From Thermoanaerobaculum aquaticum (lineage in GTDB: Bacteria > Acidobacteriota > Thermoanaerobaculia > Thermoanaerobaculales > Thermoanaerobaculaceae), in the NCBI RefSeq assembly GCF_000687145.1, contig NZ_JMFG01000016.1, forward strand, positions 75,748 through 114,626: 38,879 nt of DNA. The letters are read 5' to 3'. Each line of letters starts with the position of its first letter. Position 1 is the stretch's first letter. A program made the translations under genes and the position numbers. This document shows, one piece after another, positions 32,056 through 38,879 of this stretch. Below the pieces are notes generated by a model that worked only from the letters and a program-made list of their open reading frames with translations, was not told the DNA's origin and did not search any database.

Positions 32056-33236
32056 GGGCCATCGTCGGCAGGCTTTCGGATTTGAGCCTTCCGGAGCTCC
32101 TGCGCTTGCTGGCCGCCGCTTCCGCTTCCGGGGAGCTTGCCCTGCGCAACGGCCAGGGGGAATGCCAGCTACGGGTGGCCTCGGGGATGGTGGAAGGGGT
32201 TTTTGCGCCGCCGGTGCTGGCGGCTTTTCACCGCCGGGAGGGAAGCTTCAGCTTTCGGCCAGGACCGGTCCCAAGCGAATTGGAATGGCAGCCCATGGAG
32301 GAGTTCCTGGTGCGTCTGGCCCGTTTGCCCTGGGAGGCCTCCCAACAAGCAAGGGACGAGCTATCGGAGCTGCGGGAAACCCTCAGCGAGGTGGCACCGG
32401 TGCCGGCCACCCGCAGGGTGCTGGTGGTGGCCGGGGATCCCCGCCCGTACCGGGGCCTGGAGGTGGAGTGGGGCAAGCGCGGGTGGGAGCTGGTGGTCAC
32501 CGGCAACCCCACATGGCCTACGGAGGAAAGCTTCGATGCCGTGGTGGTGCACCTTCCGGGCTCCGCCACCCTGGCCGGTCAGGGGGACCTCTGGCTTGCG
32601 ATCCTGCGCCACGCTCAGGAGCAGGAGCCGCCGGTGCCGGTGGTGTGGGTCGGGGGGTTGGCGGACGCCCGGCTGCGCCATGAGGCGGTGCAGGCGGGTG
32701 CGGCGTTTCTCCTGCCGGCGCCGGCTGGCGAGGTGGGGGAGGCGGCCCGCTGGTTCCGGGAGGACCTCACCACGGTGCTGGAGCGGGTTTTGCAAAAGCC
32801 AGCTACCGCCGCTGGGGAGGGTTGGGCTTTTCGCGAGTTTTTCCTGGCGCTCCATGCGGAAACCACACCCGAAGAAACCCGGGCTTCCCTCCTGCGGCTA
32901 GCGGCCCACAGTTTTTCCCGGGGTTTGCTGGTGGGGGTGGCGGAGGCACACCTGGAGGTGCTGGGGGGCTTTGGTTTTTCGCCGATCCCCAAGCGCCTGC
33001 CCCGGGGGGTTGAGGTGCTGGAAAAGGTCATTGCCGAGGGCATCCGCCTGGAAGGGCAAAGCGTTTCCGAAGGGCTGGGGGGCCTGGTGGTGGGTGGAGA
33101 TGGGTTATGGGCGTTTCCCCTGCGCCGGCGGGAAGGCACCGTGGGCTTGCTTTTGGCTTCTGGAAAACGGCCCGGCGCTGACCTCCGGGAGCTGGCCAAC
33201 GTGCTTCCGGGAGCCACAGCGCTTTTGGGGCTGTAG
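32052..33236 (+). CDS. DUF4388 protein with a degenerate receiver-like domain
   Basis: 394 aa from the ATG at 32052, which overlaps the previous stop (ATGA) and follows AAGGAGG. The N-terminal domain GRLSDLSLPELLRLLAAASASGELAL is a DUF4388 (PATAN-like) domain. Residues about 115-235 resemble a CheY receiver (RRVLVVAGDPRPY, FDAVVVHLPG, PVVWVGGLADARLRHEAVQAGAAFLLPAP). The phospho-acceptor Asp position is His and the conserved Lys is missing, so phosphorylation is unlikely. The C-terminal third may be GAF-like (GLLVGVAEAHLEVLGGFGF; GTVGLLLASG). Probably a signalling or scaffold protein. Confidence 0.65.
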   Translation: MRAIVGRLSDLSLPELLRLLAAASASGELALRNGQGECQLRVASGMVEGVFAPPVLAAFHRREGSFSFRPGPVPSELEWQPMEEFLVRLARLPWEASQQARDELSELRETLSEVAPVPATRRVLVVAGDPRPYRGLEVEWGKRGWELVVTGNPTWPTEESFDAVVVHLPGSATLAGQGDLWLAILRHAQEQEPPVPVVWVGGLADARLRHEAVQAGAAFLLPAPAGEVGEAARWFREDLTTVLERVLQKPATAAGEGWAFREFFLALHAETTPEETRASLLRLAAHSFSRGLLVGVAEAHLEVLGGFGFSPIPKRLPRGVEVLEKVIAEGIRLEGQSVSEGLGGLVVGGDGLWAFPLRRREGTVGLLLASGKRPGADLRELANVLPGATALLGL

Positions 33237-33260
33237 TCACGCCCCATTGCAAAGAGGCGG

Positions 33261-34322
33261 TCAGATATCGTGCGCCGATTGACGGGGCAGCTGAACCCAG
33301 GTTTGTGGGTCCTGCTCGGGGTGAAGGGCATACCACGCAAAGGCAAAGGCGTAGAGAAGCGGCGGCTGCTTTTCGGGGTGGGGAAGCGAAACCTCCCACA
33401 CCGGAGGGTGCCCGACGGGCACGAGCTCCACCGGCGTTTCCAAAGGCCCGGGAAGGGAGAGAACGGCCCGTCCAACGTCGGCGGTTTCTGCTGAAACCAC
33501 ATAGGGCCGGGTCCCGGGGTTGAACACCAGCAAGGGGGCTTTCCGGCGATAACCGGCGGGGAGCTGGGGTCTTACCGGAAAGCGCAGGAGATCCGAGCCC
33601 AGGTAGCTGCTGTAGGGGTCTCTCTTGTACTGGGCCAGGCGGGAAAGGTCCGGTTGAACAAGGGTGGTTTCGGGGTGCGTTTGTTGCCACCGCTCCCAGG
33701 TGGTGAGCGTGAAGGGCAGAAATTCCAGTTTTTGCGAGACGGCGGGGCCGGCAACCGCCGTTCCGGCTAAGGGGAACCACAGACTTTGGCTTTCCCGATC
33801 GTAAAAAAGCCCGCAGGAGTTCCACAGCAAGCCGCTGTGGCCAAAGGTAAGGGTGCGGGCCGAAAGCCTTCGGGAAAGCACCGCGGTCAACCCGCACAGG
33901 GGTTGGTGGACCACGAGGATGGGCTCCTCTCCCAGCCGGTCGCTGACAAGCTCGTGGAAGACCAAAACCCGCAAGGGGTAAGCGCGGGCTTGCCCGTGGA
34001 TGACCACACCCGCCACCGGGTCGGAGGGCAAAAGGAAACGGCGCCCCAGGGTGGGTAAAGCTTCCGGCGAAAGGGGTGCGGGGTCCACCAGCGCAGGGAT
34101 GCCGTCGCGGGGAAGGCCGGAAGCCACCAGGCTGCCGCGGTCCAGGGAAAAGTTCCCCAAGGCAAAGCCGTAGCTTTCCGGGTGGCGCCCGTCGCCCTGC
34201 CGGTAGGGGTGGGTGCCGGCCAGGTGAAGCATCCACCAGGCTACCGCCAGCGCTGACGCCACCAGGGCAAAGCCCAGCACCCAAAAAGCGGGGGAAAAAC
34301 CCGGCCTGCGCTTACCGTTCAC
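33261..34322 (-). CDS. DUF3179 membrane-anchored protein
   Basis: 353 aa from a GTG at 34322, overlapping the heme O synthase gene by 11 bases; a TTG at 34367 is the alternative start and neither has a good ribosome site. One membrane anchor (AFWVLGFALVASALAVAWWML) is followed by an exported domain. The domain has DUF3179 signatures: GIPALVDPAPLS, QPLCGLTAVLSRRL, HSGLLWNSCGLFYDRESQSLW and DPYSSYLGS. The function of the family is unknown. The position after the heme O synthase gene suggests a link to respiratory or envelope metabolism, but only by context. Confidence 0.78.
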   Translation of the reverse strand: MNGKRRPGFSPAFWVLGFALVASALAVAWWMLHLAGTHPYRQGDGRHPESYGFALGNFSLDRGSLVASGLPRDGIPALVDPAPLSPEALPTLGRRFLLPSDPVAGVVIHGQARAYPLRVLVFHELVSDRLGEEPILVVHQPLCGLTAVLSRRLSARTLTFGHSGLLWNSCGLFYDRESQSLWFPLAGTAVAGPAVSQKLEFLPFTLTTWERWQQTHPETTLVQPDLSRLAQYKRDPYSSYLGSDLLRFPVRPQLPAGYRRKAPLLVFNPGTRPYVVSAETADVGRAVLSLPGPLETPVELVPVGHPPVWEVSLPHPEKQPPLLYAFAFAWYALHPEQDPQTWVQLPRQSAHDI

Positions 34323-35268
34323 GAACCCAGATGAGCGCGGCCGCAGGGGGAGCGGGAGCCTCCGCAACTTGGCTGGATTTTACCTCGCCGCGGCGGTCCA
34401 CCGCCGAAAGAACAACCACCAGGGGAAGGTAAAGCAAGGTGGTGCGGAAAAGCGCCCGCGCCGTCCGGTCCGAAGGGGCAGCCGCCAGGCGCCAGGCAAA
34501 GAACACCAGGGTCCCACCGAGCAGGATGGCTCCCGCGGTGAAGTAAGCTCCGGCAAGCCGGAGAAGGGCGAGGGAGAGGGCCGAGCCGGCGGTGGCCAGG
34601 GCGTAGAGGAAAGAAAAGCGGCCGGTAAGGCGCCCCTCGGGGTCCACCTCCGGCAGCATGCGAAAACCACCCCTCCGGTAGTCCTCGCGGTAAAGCCAGG
34701 CCAGGCTCAGAAAGTGAGGGATTTGCCAGAAAAACAGCAGGAAGGCCAAAATCCAGGCCCCCGGCGCGAGGCTTCCTGTAGCTCCGGCCCACCCCATGAG
34801 CGGGGGAATGGCACCGCACACCGCACCGACCAGCGTGCAAAAGGGGCTTTTGGCCTTCAGGGGGGTATAAACCAGCACGTAAAGGGCAATCACCAGAAGC
34901 CCCAGGAGGGCGGCCAGCGGGTGGCTTTTCCAGGCCAGGAGAACAACCCCGAAGCTGCTGCAAAGAATGCCAAAAACCAACCCGTACCAGCGGGGGAGGG
35001 CTCCGGTGACCAGCGGCCGGGTGGCGGTGCGGTGCATCCTGGCATCGCGGCCCACCTCCCACACCTCGTTGAGCGCCATGGCTCCGGCGGAGGCCAGGAA
35101 CGTGCCCAAGAGGGTCCAGAGCAGGCGTGCGGAATCCTCAAAACCCGCAGCCAGCACGTACCCGCCTCCGGCGGTGACCACCACCAAGGAGGACAGGCGG
35201 GCCTTGGTGAGCTCCATGTGGAGCTGCAGAAAACGGACCAGCCGGCGGAAAAGGGGTCCCGCAAGCAT
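34312..35268 (-). CDS. ctaB: Protoheme IX farnesyltransferase (heme O synthase)
   Basis: 318 aa from the ATG at 35268; an upstream TTG at 35310 is less likely. UbiA-family membrane enzyme with the CtaB/CyoE motifs NEVWEVGRDARMHRTATRPL, YTPLKAKSPFCTLVGAVCGAIPPLMGW and FFWQIPHFLSLAWLYREDYRRGGFRMLP. It adds farnesyl to protoheme. It diverges from the heme A synthase gene about 118 bases away, so heme A and aa3/caa3-type oxidase use is likely. Confidence 0.94.
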   Translation of the reverse strand: MLAGPLFRRLVRFLQLHMELTKARLSSLVVVTAGGGYVLAAGFEDSARLLWTLLGTFLASAGAMALNEVWEVGRDARMHRTATRPLVTGALPRWYGLVFGILCSSFGVVLLAWKSHPLAALLGLLVIALYVLVYTPLKAKSPFCTLVGAVCGAIPPLMGWAGATGSLAPGAWILAFLLFFWQIPHFLSLAWLYREDYRRGGFRMLPEVDPEGRLTGRFSFLYALATAGSALSLALLRLAGAYFTAGAILLGGTLVFFAWRLAAAPSDRTARALFRTTLLYLPLVVVLSAVDRRGEVKSSQVAEAPAPPAAALIWVRER

Positions 35269-35386
35269 CGCGACTGAGACAGAGTAACATAACCCCGAGG
35301 ATTTGCCCAACGGTGCACAACCGAAGCCCCAGCGGCCTTCCTCCGCGGAGGGGCAGTGGGTAAGGTATCATCAGCCGGGAGGACCG

Positions 35387-36622
35387 GTGGAAGCGAAAGG
35401 AACAACACTGCCTTTAGCGTTTTTGGCGGCTGTCAGCATGTGGGCCGTGGGCTACCTGGGCCGCTTCCCGGGGGTTGGCGCGTCTCCCCGGGTGTTGGGC
35501 ATCGCCTTCATGCTCCTGTACCTGGCCTTCGGCTATTTGGCGGGCCGGGTGAACGGGCGGGGCTTTTGGCCGGGGGCAAAGGTGGGTTTTCTCACCTCGG
35601 CTGTCAACCTTTTGATCCTCGGGAGCCTGTTGGCCGAAGGAGGGGTTTCCCCCTGGGTTTTTGTGCCGGGGGCGCTGCTTTCCGGGGGCGTACTTGCCGG
35701 TTTGGGCTCGTTTTTGGCCAGGGGAAAGCAGCTGTCGGTGGATGGGGCCGAGCTCTTCGCCAGGACCGCGGTGGCTGCTACGTTCCTCCTGGTGGTGGCC
35801 GGCGGGCTGGTGACCTCCCAGGGGGCCGGGCTGGCTGTCCCCGATTGGCCCAACACCTACGGCAGCAACATGTTCTTCTTCCCGCTTTCGCGCATGACCG
35901 GGGGGGTGTACTACGAGCACGCCCATCGCTTGTTTGGGAGCCTGGTGGGGCTGACGGTTCTGGCGCTCGCCGCCTACCTTTCCTGGTTGCGAAAGCCCCG
36001 GGGTACGGTGCGCTGGGCTTGGGTCCTGGTCCTTTTGGTGGTGGTGCAGGGGGTGCTGGGGGGCTTGCGGGTGACGGGCAAGCTCACGCTTTCCCAGGAT
36101 CCGGCGGCCCTGGAGCCTTCCCTGGGTTTGGCGGTGGTCCATGGCGTGCTAGGCCAGCTGGTGCTGGCTGGCCTTGTGGCTTTAGCGGTGGGCCTGGCAG
36201 CCAACCGCCGGGGCAGTGATGAGGGTTCCCTGCTCTGGCCGCGCTGGCTCTGGGGGCTTTTGCTCCTGCAGCTGGTCCTGGGCGCCCTGCAACGCCACTT
36301 TGCTCAGGGGCTTTTGGTGCACATTTCGCTGGCCACGGTGGTGTTGCTGATGGCTGCGCTGGGAGCTGCTCGCCTTTTGGGGAGTAGCCCTTTGCGGACG
36401 TGGGCGCGAGCGTTGCTGGTGGTTGTGGGGCTGCAGGTGGTTTTGGGGTTTGCCGCCCTTTGGGTGCGCGGGTATCCCCCGGGGGCCCGGGCGCAAACGC
36501 CCCTGGAGGTGTTGCTGACCACCGCCCATCAGGCCGGGGGAGCGCTGCTGCTGTCGCTGGCGACCGCCCTGGCGGTGCGCACCTGGCCGCGGGTGCTGGG
36601 CCTCTTCGGTGTTCGTCGCTGA
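35387..36622 (+). CDS. ctaA: Heme A synthase (CtaA/Cox15) with N-terminal membrane extension
   Basis: 411 aa from GTG at 35387 after GGGAGG. Residues about 1-118 form three to four extra membrane segments not seen in the usual CtaA. From about residue 125 the Cox15/CtaA domain follows: LLVVAGGLVTSQGAGLAVPDWPNTYG, then YYEHAHRLFGSLVG (heme His pair), LGGLRVTG, HGVLGQLVLAG, LLVHISLATVV and TTAHQAGGALL. These histidines are the expected heme ligands of the two four-helix halves. The end overlaps queE by 14 bases. Confidence 0.9.
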   Translation: MEAKGTTLPLAFLAAVSMWAVGYLGRFPGVGASPRVLGIAFMLLYLAFGYLAGRVNGRGFWPGAKVGFLTSAVNLLILGSLLAEGGVSPWVFVPGALLSGGVLAGLGSFLARGKQLSVDGAELFARTAVAATFLLVVAGGLVTSQGAGLAVPDWPNTYGSNMFFFPLSRMTGGVYYEHAHRLFGSLVGLTVLALAAYLSWLRKPRGTVRWAWVLVLLVVVQGVLGGLRVTGKLTLSQDPAALEPSLGLAVVHGVLGQLVLAGLVALAVGLAANRRGSDEGSLLWPRWLWGLLLLQLVLGALQRHFAQGLLVHISLATVVLLMAALGAARLLGSSPLRTWARALLVVVGLQVVLGFAALWVRGYPPGARAQTPLEVLLTTAHQAGGALLLSLATALAVRTWPRVLGLFGVRR

Positions 36623-37283
36623 GGTTTTTGCCTCGCTGCAGGGGGAGGGCATCCTGGCCGGCACCCCTTCGTTTTTCATTCGCACCTCCGGGTGCAACCT
36701 GCGCTGCCGCTGGTGCGACACCCCCTACACCTCGTGGCAACCGGAGGGGCGGAGGGTTTCGGTGGGGGAGCTGGTGGCCGCAGCCCGCGATGCTGGGCTC
36801 CGGCACGTGGTCATCACCGGTGGCGAGCCGCTGCTGCAGCGGGAACTGCCAGCCCTGTGCGCGGCCCTCAAGGCCCAAGGGCACCACATCACCGTGGAAA
36901 CCGCGGGTACATTGGCCCCGGAGTTTGCCTGCGATTTGCTTTCGGTGTCACCCAAAACCGCCAACTCCGACCCGGAGGGCGTCTGGCGGGCGCGACACCG
37001 CAGGTTGCGGGAAAACCTTGCACCTTTGCGCTTGCTGTTGCAGCGGCATCCCAACTTCCAGCTGAAGTTTGTGGTCCAGGGCGAGCAAGATATGCCCGAA
37101 ATTGTGGCGCTGGTGGAACGCCTGGGGGTGAGTGGGGATCGGGTTTTGCTCATGCCCGAGGGCAAAACCGCCCAGGAGGTGGCCCAGGTGGCACCGGAGG
37201 TGGCCCGTTTGTGCCTGCGCTTCGGGTTTCGCTTTTCCCCGCGTTTGCACCTGGAGCTTTTTGGGGCGGGAAGGGGGGTATAA
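36609..37283 (+). CDS. queE: 7-carboxy-7-deazaguanine synthase (radical SAM)
   Basis: 224 aa. Signature start EVFASLQGEGILAGTPSFFIRTSGCNLRCRWCDTPYTSW, with the radical SAM C-x3-C-x2-C at Cys29, 33, 36. TGGEPLLQ and VETAGTLAP follow. It makes CDG for queuosine or related deazaguanine bases. The GTG start is inside the ctaA end and no clear ribosome site is visible, so translation is probably coupled. The other que genes are elsewhere. Confidence 0.93.
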   Translation: MFVAEVFASLQGEGILAGTPSFFIRTSGCNLRCRWCDTPYTSWQPEGRRVSVGELVAAARDAGLRHVVITGGEPLLQRELPALCAALKAQGHHITVETAGTLAPEFACDLLSVSPKTANSDPEGVWRARHRRLRENLAPLRLLLQRHPNFQLKFVVQGEQDMPEIVALVERLGVSGDRVLLMPEGKTAQEVAQVAPEVARLCLRFGFRFSPRLHLELFGAGRGV

Positions 37284-37289
37284 GCCGCG

Positions 37290-38411
37290 GTGAGCGAAAG
37301 CGAAGCCTCCGTGACGCGGCTTTTGGCGGCGGCTGTGGCCAGCGGCCTGGCGCCGGGCTTTGTGGCGCTTTGGGGGCGCCCGTATGAGCCGCAATGCGTG
37401 GCCTTCGGGCAAAGGGGACTTGGCGCTGGCCTGGTGACGCCGGATACTTGGTACGACCTGGCTTCCCTCACCAAGCCGCTGGTCACCACCACCCTTTTTC
37501 TCCTCGCCCGTCGTCAGGGTATGGGCTTGGCGGACCCTCTGAAACGCTTCCTCCCGGAGTTGAAGGGGAGCCCCTGGGCTTCCGTCACGGTGTTTCAATG
37601 CCTCACCCACACCGGAGGCTTTCCGGCTTGGGCGCCTCTTTACGCCTACGGTGAGCCCTCCCGGGAGGGCTACCTTTGGGCTATGGCTGGAATCGCCCCC
37701 GCTTATGCGCCGGGAAGCGCGGTGGTTTACTCGTGTTTGGGGTTTATTGCCTTGGGCATGGCGTTAGAAAGGGTAGGAAGGCTTCCCCTTTCTGAGCTTT
37801 TCCGGCGGGAGGTGCTTAAGCCTCTGGGGTTGGGGCAGGAGCTGGACTTTGCACCGCCCCTTTCGCGGCCGGTGGCCCTGGGGGAAAAGCGCTTTTTCGT
37901 GGAGGAGCGGCTGTGCCGGGAGCAGGGCTTCCAGGCGCAACCCCCCCCGCCTCTTGCCCATAGCTGGTCCTGCGACGACGGCAACGCGCGGGGGCTGGGT
38001 GGGGCGGCGGGCAACGCCGGGCTTTTTGGCACCGCCTGGGGGGCTCTGCGGTTGGCCCAGGAGTACCTCCCGGGTTTTGGCCGCTTGCTTTCGGCGGAGG
38101 AGGCGAAATTGGCCACCCGCGATCACACGCCGGGAATGGCACAGGCCCGCGGTTTGGGCTGGCAGCTGGCCACCACCCCGGGGTGCTCGGCAGGTCCGGC
38201 CCTGTCGCCGGCCTCCTTTGGCCACACCGGCTTTACCGGCACCTCCCTGTGGGTGGACCCGGAGCGGGAAGCAGTTTTTGTGCTGCTGGGGAACCGCTTG
38301 CACCCCGGGGGGCGCACCCCCGACCTTCACCCCTTGCGCCGGAGGTTTCACGCTCTTGCCGGAAGGGGCTTGCGGCGCCCCCATCCTGGCCCTAGCATCT
38401 CACGGTTATGA
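37290..38411 (+). CDS. Serine hydrolase, beta-lactamase class C / penicillin-binding family
   Basis: 373 aa, GTG start. The nucleophile motif is SLTK (Ser59-Lys62), the second motif YSC at 147-149 (YSN or YAN is common), and the third region is GHTGFTGTSLWVDP. No signal peptide is seen at the chosen start, so the enzyme may be cytoplasmic or the start may be wrong. It could be an esterase or peptidase rather than a resistance enzyme. Its stop overlaps the next ATG (ATGA). Confidence 0.8.
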   Translation: MSESEASVTRLLAAAVASGLAPGFVALWGRPYEPQCVAFGQRGLGAGLVTPDTWYDLASLTKPLVTTTLFLLARRQGMGLADPLKRFLPELKGSPWASVTVFQCLTHTGGFPAWAPLYAYGEPSREGYLWAMAGIAPAYAPGSAVVYSCLGFIALGMALERVGRLPLSELFRREVLKPLGLGQELDFAPPLSRPVALGEKRFFVEERLCREQGFQAQPPPPLAHSWSCDDGNARGLGGAAGNAGLFGTAWGALRLAQEYLPGFGRLLSAEEAKLATRDHTPGMAQARGLGWQLATTPGCSAGPALSPASFGHTGFTGTSLWVDPEREAVFVLLGNRLHPGGRTPDLHPLRRRFHALAGRGLRRPHPGPSISRL

Positions 38412-38879
38412 GGGTCACCTTCGCGTTTTCCGCTCTTTTGGGTGTGGCGTGCGCCGCCGTGGCTTCTCCTCCGGGGCGGGTGATCGTGCTGGGTTTTGAC
38501 GGTGCCGATGCTGCCCTTACCGAAAAGCTCCTGGCCGAGGGCAAGCTCCCCCATTTGGCCGCCTTGGCCAGCAAGGGAGGCTACGCGCGCCTCACCCCCA
38601 CCGTTCCCGCCCAAACGCCGGTTTCCTGGGCCACCTTCACCACGGGAAGGGACCCCGGCGGCACGCAAATCTTTGACTTTCTGCGGCGTGACCCGCAAAC
38701 CTACATGCCCACCTTTGCGGTGGCGGAAGAAAGGAAGGCCAAGTTCTTGCTGGGCACCGCCAACCGGCCGGCGGTGACCGCTGCTTTTGTGCTGGCAGGC
38801 TTGCTTTTAGCCTATTGGCTGGCCCGCCGGCTGAGACGGCGGCGCCCTTGGCTGCACGCTTTGCCGGTGGCGGTGGTGG
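38408..38879 (+). CDS. Alkaline-phosphatase-superfamily phosphodiesterase, partial
   Basis: Start of a gene cut by the window end; 157 codons are visible. A signal peptide (FAFSALLGVACAAVAS) leads into VIVLGFDGADAALTEKLLAEGKLPHLAALASKGGYARL and PVSWATFTTGRDPGGTQIFDF. These are the N-terminal motifs of the type I phosphodiesterase/nucleotide pyrophosphatase family, with metal Asp in GFDGAD and a Ser/Thr nucleophile region near TFTTG. A hydrophobic segment (about residues 120-138) interrupts the domain, so a membrane insertion is possible. Confidence 0.7.
   Translation, partial: MRVTFAFSALLGVACAAVASPPGRVIVLGFDGADAALTEKLLAEGKLPHLAALASKGGYARLTPTVPAQTPVSWATFTTGRDPGGTQIFDFLRRDPQTYMPTFAVAEERKAKFLLGTANRPAVTAAFVLAGLLLAYWLARRLRRRRPWLHALPVAVV

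Noticed and set aside
33028-34284. 418-codon minus-strand open frame
   Set aside because: It is Pro, Gly and Arg-rich and out of frame with the DUF3179 gene that occupies the same strand.
1-38879. CRISPR arrays, insertion sequences, phage or integrase genes
   Set aside because: No regularly spaced repeats, transposase motifs, terminal repeats or integrase-like proteins were seen on either strand.

Overview
The window looks like chromosomal DNA from a GC-rich bacterium with mixed anaerobic and respiratory chemistry. It holds ferredoxin-dependent 2-oxoacid oxidoreductases and an archaeal-type NAD(P)-linked [NiFe] hydrogenase beside heme A biosynthesis genes. The mix would suit a thermophilic or moderately thermophilic Acidobacteriota-like organism (Thermoanaerobaculia-type), but that placement is an impression from gene content and not a database result. 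Coding density is high, many genes overlap by 1-14 bases, GTG and TTG starts are frequent, and no rRNA, tRNA, CRISPR array, transposase or phage gene was seen.

Layout. (1) 155-7135, minus strand: a TetR-controlled export operon in the order regulator, membrane-fusion lipoprotein, ABC ATPase, TolC-type channel, second ABC ATPase and two ABC-2 permeases. It resembles E. coli ybiH/ybhGFSR, but with the two ATPase halves as separate genes. (2) 7297-11765, plus strand: a four-gene 2-oxoacid:ferredoxin oxidoreductase whose delta ferredoxin domain is fused to a GltD-like flavoprotein. (3) 11952-14326: a fused prenyl-alcohol kinase/prenyl-phosphate kinase-like protein (VTE5-like plus DUF92/VTE6-like) overlapping a UbiA prenyltransferase. 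(4) A convergent PLP-dependent cysteine synthase and a small orphan gene. (5) 16081-20666: a second TetR-controlled efflux operon (TolC, EmrA, EmrB). (6) 20854-25498: group 3b-like [NiFe] hydrogenase, order beta-gamma-delta-alpha, with its maturation protease. (7) Two membrane proteins (hemolysin III-like, MgtC/DUF4010). (8) 27667-30335, minus strand: indolepyruvate:ferredoxin oxidoreductase iorBA behind a long structured leader. (9) 30351-33236: ribH, nusB, a transglutaminase-like protein and a DUF4388/pseudo-receiver protein. (10) 33261-36622: a DUF3179 protein and heme O synthase diverging from heme A synthase. (11) queE, a serine hydrolase and the start of a phosphodiesterase-like protein, cut by the window end.

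How the parts may work together. The two oxoacid oxidoreductases produce reduced ferredoxin. The GltD-like module and the hydrogenase could exchange electrons with NAD(P)H and H2. The most interesting signal is regulatory: the promoters of all three redox operons carry a GTGA-N6-TCAC inverted repeat over the core promoter or the predicted start site. The hydrogenase copy fits the Rex pattern GTGAA-N4-TTCAC and sits in a perfect 2 x 12 bp palindrome, which suggests one NADH- or redox-sensing repressor for all three. The iorA leader adds a possible attenuator: two 11-base elements that are perfect complements, the second followed by a U-rich tract, and an upstream reading frame with clustered Tyr, Trp and Phe codons.
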